This document shows, one piece after another, positions 58,850-64,000 of a stretch of DNA of 64,000 nucleotides. The position numbers were made by a program, and so were the translations under genes. Under the pieces are notes generated by a model, which did not search any database, had not been told where the DNA came from, and was given only the letters and a program-made list of their open reading frames with translations. The number at the start of each line of letters is the position of its first letter. The stretch's first letter is position 1. Source of the DNA: Acanthornis magna (Eukaryota > Chordata > Aves > Passeriformes > Acanthizidae); contig JAWUZG010000962.1 of assembly GCA_036785705.1 (NCBI GenBank), positions 113,255-177,254 of the forward strand. The letters are read 5' to 3'.

Positions 58850-59976
58850 GTAAGAAATGTACCTATGTTTTGACCCAGCAGCAGCTGCAACTTCAAAGCA
58901 GCTCAGGTAAACAGAGTTAGTCTCCATTCCCAAAACTCTTCACTGCTGGTTGTAAGATTAGGAGCATTTATTGCACTGTCCCACCATAATGGTGGAGTAT
59001 GGAAATAAGCTGCACTGCTCCTTTTTCAGACCACTCAATGAATGATTGATTCATCTTGTCTAACTGCAGATTTACTTTCTTTTAGCTTTTATAATTCTTT
59101 GTGTTTTGTGTGTTAGCATGAAACCAGTTACTAAACCTGAAATGACATTGTTTGCAACTTCCACCCATAACCAAATCTCCCTGAAATTTCTCAGTTTCCT
59201 GTCTCTGCTTGTCTCTGCTCCTGGCTGTGCCAAAGATTTGTAGTGTTGAATCCTTCAAAATGAAGTCTTGGCACAAAATTAAAACTTTTTTCTCACTGCT
59301 GACTCTTGTATCATTTTCCTTACTGCAGCTTCTCAGCAATTTGAAAACTGAGAAATCTTGTAATTCTTTGTGCCTTTAGCTTCCAGTGTCTTCATTACAC
59401 AATAAAACTGATTACTTCCCCAGCACTGTGGCTACAGTTCAACTTGCTGATCCTCATTCTCTTGATTTTTGAGGGATTTATGAAGTAGCAGCCAAAGTGC
59501 TCTATTGCTTTTTAAAGCCTAGTTGGATTACGCCCTATCTCACAAATTTAACATCATCTCAAAAATTGCTAAATCCACCTCAGAAAGCCTTCTTAATTTC
59601 TAAGACTCTCCATTTTTTTTTTTTCAGACTAATTCAATAATTACCAGTTCTTTCTACGTATCAGTTAACTTCTCTGCCTTTCCTGCTGTCTGGCTTTTTT
59701 GAATGCTCTTTCTTGAGGTCTGTCTGGATTTAACTTTTCATCTTTTGCTCTTTTCTCCTTCCACCCTCACAAATTATAGGATCATATTTCTTCTATGTGG
59801 GAGAAAATAAGATTTTCTGAAAGCACATATGTCTTTCATAATTTGACACAAAATGCCTTTGATGCTGGAAGTTGATGATATAGCCCATTACTTAGTGTTT
59901 AGTGTTCAGTTAACTTTGCACAAGTTGAGTGGCTGAAAGAAAAAAGTGCTAATAGCTGTATTGTGGTTTTCAACAG

Positions 59977-60070
59977 AATTTAATTTCATTTGAACTTGGA
60001 GGTAAAACTGAAGATGGTAGGGGCAGATGTCCATTTGATCCTGCTCACAGCTACACATCTGTTGTGGTTG
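59977..60070 (+). CDS. SEMA4D: SEMA4D-like exon 5
   Basis: Acceptor TTTTCAACAG, donor GTTG|GTAAGT. It reads NLISFELGGKTEDGRGRCPF then DPAHSYTSVVV. G.GRCPFDP.....V is a semaphorin signature. It ends one base into the next codon. Intact. Confidence 0.9.
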
Positions 60071-61006
60071 GTAAGTTCAGACTTTGCATTCCTTTTTATG
60101 TTTCGGAAATGTTTTATCTTTTCCACTGTCACCATCCAGTCTGTCATTATCAAAATGGCAGCTTGCATCTGTATTTTTTGTCTTTATTTTAAAGTATAGA
60201 CATTAAAATACTTACATAGTCAACCTTAGCATCTTTCTTAAAAGGAGAACTTCAAACTCTAGGTTGTTTTGGAAGCAACTTCTAAAATACTAATTTTCAA
60301 ACTGTATTTCCTGGTGTTAAAGATATTTAATTCAGAGAGTCTAAATGTGCTTAGAGTGCCCTTGTAGTATCAATTACTGTGATTTCAGTAAATATAACAA
60401 GTAGTATTGTTATCTGTCCTGAAGGCATGCGACAGAATAGGGAAGCGAGGTATTTATTGCATGTGTACTTACTGCATGGAAACTCGCCGCTGAATCTTGA
60501 TTTGGGGAAGGCAGAATTTATGGCTTTACCTGAGTGTCTCACGGTCATAAGAGAGAAGCTCAACTTAGCATGAAATGGGAAATAAGAAAAAGAAACAAAC
60601 ATGCTCCCTGCATTGTGCCTAAATTTGTACAAGTCAAGTTTGAATAATGGTGGCATAGAAAGAGAGGAAAATAATTACAGACTTCTGATGCATTTAAGTA
60701 AATCTGCATGTGTTTACATAAACGGTAGGTTTTCATGTTAAGTGTTAAAGTCCCACAAAAACAATGTTGACTTTTGTCAGTTCTAGTGTTAGAGCAATAA
60801 TAATAATAAACCCAAGTGTGGAAGTGTTAGGCTTGAGAGTGATCGGCAGAAATATAAACATAAAAGACATGTCTAGGGTAATTCAGAGGGAATCCATGTT
60901 TATTTTTTCTTGTGGGAAGTTTAAACATAGATAGACTCACCAAATATTTATGTACCCTTTTTGGTATCTAGTCCATAAGTTCAATTCTTTTGGTTTTGTG
61001 TTGAAG

Positions 61007-61121
61007 ATGAGGAGCTTTATTCTGGGACTTCTAACAATTTGTTGGGAAGTGAACCTATTATTTCACGGCACTCTCGTCGAAGCTCTCTGAGAACAGAGTA
61101 TCCAATACCTTGGCTTAATGG
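61007..61121 (+). pseudogene. SEMA4D: SEMA4D-like exon 6 with frameshift
   Basis: Acceptor TGTGTTGAAG, donor AATG|GTAAGT. It begins DEELYSGTSNNLLGSEPIIS and RHSRR, all in the correct frame. The end of the exon (SSLRTEYPIPWLN, which matches human PLRTEYAIPWLN) is only readable one base later. The exon is 115 bases instead of the 114 demanded by flanking phases. The extra base lies about 61,078-61,083 (CGTCGAAAGC). The unshifted frame ends at TAA 61,117-61,119. Confidence 0.85.
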
Positions 61122-61977
61122 TAAGTGGGCATGAGAAATGTCCCAAACAAGTTCCTTTTCGTTCTTCAACACCACAGGTACAGAGTATGTATCTTAGCTG
61201 GCTAAGGAGCAATCGTCAGGTGTCTCAAAGAGATGGATTTTGGTGTGCTGGCCTACACTGTGCGTGTGTGCCCTCGTGCATGCCATCAAGAGCTTTTATT
61301 TTGAAATTTCAGGATTTTTATCGGCATTGATGATGAAAACAGCTTCAGAATAGACACGCTTCAACTTGACATGAACGGTTTATTTCTTTTCTGCTTGTTT
61401 ATCCTTGCAATAATGCAGTTTGGTTATGATACAGGAAGGAATAGAATGGTTTTGCTCTTGAATTGGTTCTCAAATTGAGCTGATCATGGTTCTTGGCTCT
61501 TTCAGTTCCTGAATTTCAAAATTCACTGAGTTTTGTGGTTGCTCAGAGGTTTGAGGCTTTGTGCCAAAAAGGACCAAAATCATGATCATTGTGTCCAAAA
61601 AGGATAGGATTGGACAGAGGCAGGCAAAGGAGGGTTGCCTTTGCAGGCCCATTAGAAAACCACATTTGAATGTGGCCTGAAGAATGATAAGGTAATGAGC
61701 TGTCACATCATAGGTATCTCTCAGGTATCTTAGTGCTATCACATAGGTTTTAGGGGTTTTTGTTTTTTTTCTGTTTGTTTTCAGGTGGTTTGGTTTTTGT
61801 TTGGAAATGCTCTTCATATTGTGAACAGCAAAATGTGTAGGCAGGTCAGTGACTGGAGAGGAGGTAAATGCAATGTGGAGTTTGGAGTTTGGGCGAAAGA
61901 CAATTTCTGAGGGTCTTGGAGGGAATCAAGTTAGTAGTCACCTACAGAATAGAAAATACTTCTGTTTGTATCTCTAG

Positions 61978-62129
61978 AGCCCAGCTTTGTTTTTGCTGAT
62001 GTGGTAAGAGCAGATCCAAACAGCACAGATGGAGAAGACGACAAGATACACTTCTTTTTCACTGAGGTGTCTGTGGAGTATGAATTCATTGGAAAATTGA
62101 TGATTCCAAGAAGAGCTAGAGTATGCAAG
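61978..62129 (+). CDS. SEMA4D: SEMA4D-like exon 7
   Basis: Acceptor GTATCTCTAG, donor TGCAAG|GTGGGA. It reads [20 protein letters not shown] then [20 protein letters not shown] and ends RARVCK. This is the FVFADV / FFFTEV.VE / ARVC core of the sema domain. Internally intact. Confidence 0.9.
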
Positions 62130-63465
62130 GTGGGAGATAGTTCCATTTACTTTTACTGTATCTCTTAGAATCTTGTGTGTGTGTTAAAAAGTATTCATTC
62201 TTGTGGACTTACTGCCATGTAAATGGAAGTGATTGAATTTGGTGAATTTTAATGAATGAGCAGTTCCAATCAGGTCGTCAGAACTGAGAAAGCCAAATGG
62301 TTGCTTTGTGAATAAATACTTGATCTATTTTTCACAGTTGTGAAATTTCGGTACATCTGGGGGTTCTGCTCTCCTCTGGGAGAAAACAAAGCAACCGTGA
62401 CAAAGAAAACAAAGCAACCGTTTTCCCAACAGCAAATTTATCTGGCTGTTTCGTTTTTATGAGGTTAGAAGTTTTATTTTGACTTTACTGTTTTGTAGTT
62501 AAACAGGGAAGTCAAAACATCAGTAATGAGTTAGTGCCCTTGAGATTTCCATTAAACAAGGAGCTGGAGGCAGGTTTACATGGGACTTCTTATTATGGCA
62601 CTCTGCCTACTGACAGCTTGTGCACACTTTCAGAGGGGAGTATTGTGAAATATGAGAGCTTCATTTATTGTGTTATTCTGTATTTCAGACTGTTGTTTGA
62701 AATGGAAATTGGTGGCAGGTTGCAAATCTATAAGCACTTCTACTTAATTGTTTTAATAAATTTGCAGATTTCCTTGAATACATTGCATATACAATTGGAT
62801 AATGAGTGGAAATATTAAATGGAAATATGAATATTGTTTCAACATACATTGAAATCTCTCTTTTAGAGACGTATCAGAGCTACAGGTCAATTATCAAACA
62901 TTTTGAAACATTTCTAGTCAATAGATCTTAACTTCTTTAAGCCTTGGTACCTGCAAATCCTTAATAAAGATGGTAACTGCTAGAAGGATTAAGCCATTGC
63001 TGGATTTCTTCCAATGAAATTATCAATGTCAGGCAAGTTTTAAGGCATACTGCAGCATTAGAATTTAAATCAGTTTTGATGTCACAGAACAAATGCAATA
63101 TTACCTATTTCTCTTAAAGGACAGTATAATACTTCCATGCTTGTTTTACTTTTTTCCTAATGATGCATCTCCCATCTCAGCTTTTTTGAGTGTTGCTGAG
63201 GTATGTTCTTCATTAACGCTCGTATTTCATCTTCCCTGTGCGTGCGATAGAAATAATTTTGCATTATTTTTGTTGAATCAATTTTCCTGTAGCTTTCATC
63301 CTGTTCTGTTTGTGGATGTGTGAACATTTATTGATGTTGCTAGAGATGAAATGTTACAAAATACCAGGGCTTAGTAATTAAGCCGCTGTACAGCAGTGGT
63401 TCTTAAATGCAAAAATACTGCTAGCACTCCTCACAAACACCTTTTTATTTTTTTAATACCATAAG

Positions 63466-63641
63466 AGGGACTGAGGAGGATTAAAGACCTTGCAGAAAAA
63501 ATGGACTTCCTTTCTCAAGGCCAGACTGCTTTGTACCATCCCTGATAAGAATTTAATTTTCAATGTTATCAATGATGTTTTTATTCTCAAATCTCCAACT
63601 TTGAAGGAGCCAGTGATATATGGAGTCTTCACCCCACAACT
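63466..63641 (+). pseudogene. SEMA4D: SEMA4D-like exon 8 with in-frame TGA
   Basis: Reading back from the well-conserved [18 protein letters not shown] and [13 protein letters not shown], the frame meets TGA at 63,472-63,474, two codons into the exon. Human SEMA4D has GDQGGLRTLQ there. The codon before Asp is AGG, giving Arg where the family has Gly. Donor ACT|GTAAGT is good. The acceptor region (ATAAG|AGGGAC) is unusual because the ancestral AG|GG boundary seems altered. Confidence 0.85.
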
Positions 63642-63769
63642 GTAAGTGTGCTGTAGCCTTTTCCTGGTTAAGTACCTTTCATCTCAGCTGGTTACTACAA
63701 GAAAATAATAATTCTTCCTATGTTTTGTTGTGTTTTGTTTTTTTTCCTAATTTCTTCCTGTGCTTACAG

Positions 63770-63929
63770 GAATAATGTGGGGTTGTCAGCAGTGTGTGCG
63801 TACAATCTGTCTACTGTAGAAGAGGTTTTCTCAAAAGGAAAATACACGCAGAGTGGTAGAGTAGAACCATCCCATCATGTAAAGTGGGTATGATACTACG
63901 GGGAAATTCCTAATCCTCGGCCTGGTGCA
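63770..63929 (+). pseudogene. SEMA4D: SEMA4D-like exon 9 with in-frame TGA
   Basis: Acceptor TGTGCTTACAG, donor GCA|GTAAGT. It reads [20 protein letters not shown] then [23 protein letters not shown] (63,891-63,893), YYGEIPNPRPGA. Human has QSHTKWVRYNG, so the stop replaces the conserved Arg (CGA to TGA would suffice) and there is one extra codon before KW. Otherwise well conserved. Confidence 0.85.
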
Positions 63930-64000
63930 GTAAGTTTCTGTAATCTTGGATCTGATGACTTCTTTTAATGCTCAGTAGTAAACAGACCAGGGAATACTGG

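Larger units (their letters stand above)
47185..63929 (+). pseudogene. SEMA4D: SEMA4D-like class 4 semaphorin, 5' part, with coding lesions
   Basis: SEMA4D (CD100) is a transmembrane semaphorin that signals through plexin-B receptors and CD72. Nine coding exons are visible: 47,185-47,278; 55,175-55,320; 56,053-56,115; 58,751-58,849; 59,977-60,070; 61,007-61,121; 61,978-62,129; 63,466-63,641; 63,770-63,929. They cover the signal peptide and about two thirds of the sema domain. The remaining sema, PSI, Ig-like, transmembrane and cytoplasmic parts would lie beyond the window. Landmarks include [66 protein letters not shown] and [15 protein letters not shown]. Splice phases agree with human SEMA4D. 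Lesions are an extra base in exon 6, TGA in exon 8 and TGA in exon 9. Intron 1 holds an antisense provirus; other introns show little beyond an LTR before exon 4. Confidence 0.85.

Overview
The window is from a bird, probably a songbird. It carries several CR1 LINE fragments, LTRs of avian types, a gammaretrovirus-like provirus, and exons that read as avian orthologues of vertebrate genes. No tRNA, rRNA or CRISPR was seen. Exon assignments come from reading codons, splice sites and phase by eye and comparing with remembered human family sequences. No search was run.

Layout. Bases 1-18,500 are AT-rich with no recognised gene; they hold a solo ERVL-type LTR (6.8-7.35 kb), a CR1 fragment (16.15 kb) and a polypyrimidine tract (17.5 kb). 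Bases 18.5-33.7 kb hold FBXO15 on the minus strand: seven phase-compatible exons, a doubtful eighth, and a first exon in a CpG-rich promoter. Exon 6 has an in-frame TGA. Bases 34-36.7 kb hold an LTR-like block and a 3'-truncated CR1. Bases 36.8-42.7 kb are a GC-rich block of minisatellites and MHC class I debris: two inverted copies of a class I promoter plus leader (kappaB sites, X2 and Y boxes, MAPAL start) and two shortened alpha-1 fragments. At 43.3 kb lies a lone first exon of TMCO1 (minus strand) with a GC instead of GT donor. Bases 43.7-45.4 kb hold CR1 fragments.

Bases 47.2-63.9 kb (end of window) hold the first nine coding exons of a SEMA4D-like semaphorin on the plus strand. A 5.7 kb antisense provirus (3' LTR, broken env, broken pol, no gag or 5' LTR) sits in its first intron. 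The semaphorin has a frameshift in exon 6 and TGA codons in exons 8 and 9.

Two otherwise well-preserved genes therefore both carry coding lesions. They lie beside fragments of TMCO1 and MHC class I, and the human counterparts of all four are on four different chromosomes (18q, 9q, 1q, 6p). The most interesting reading is a mosaic of decaying gene copies on a repeat-rich, weakly constrained chromosome, such as a W chromosome or a songbird germline-restricted chromosome. That is inference. Assembly chimerism or lineage-specific rearrangement are live alternatives.
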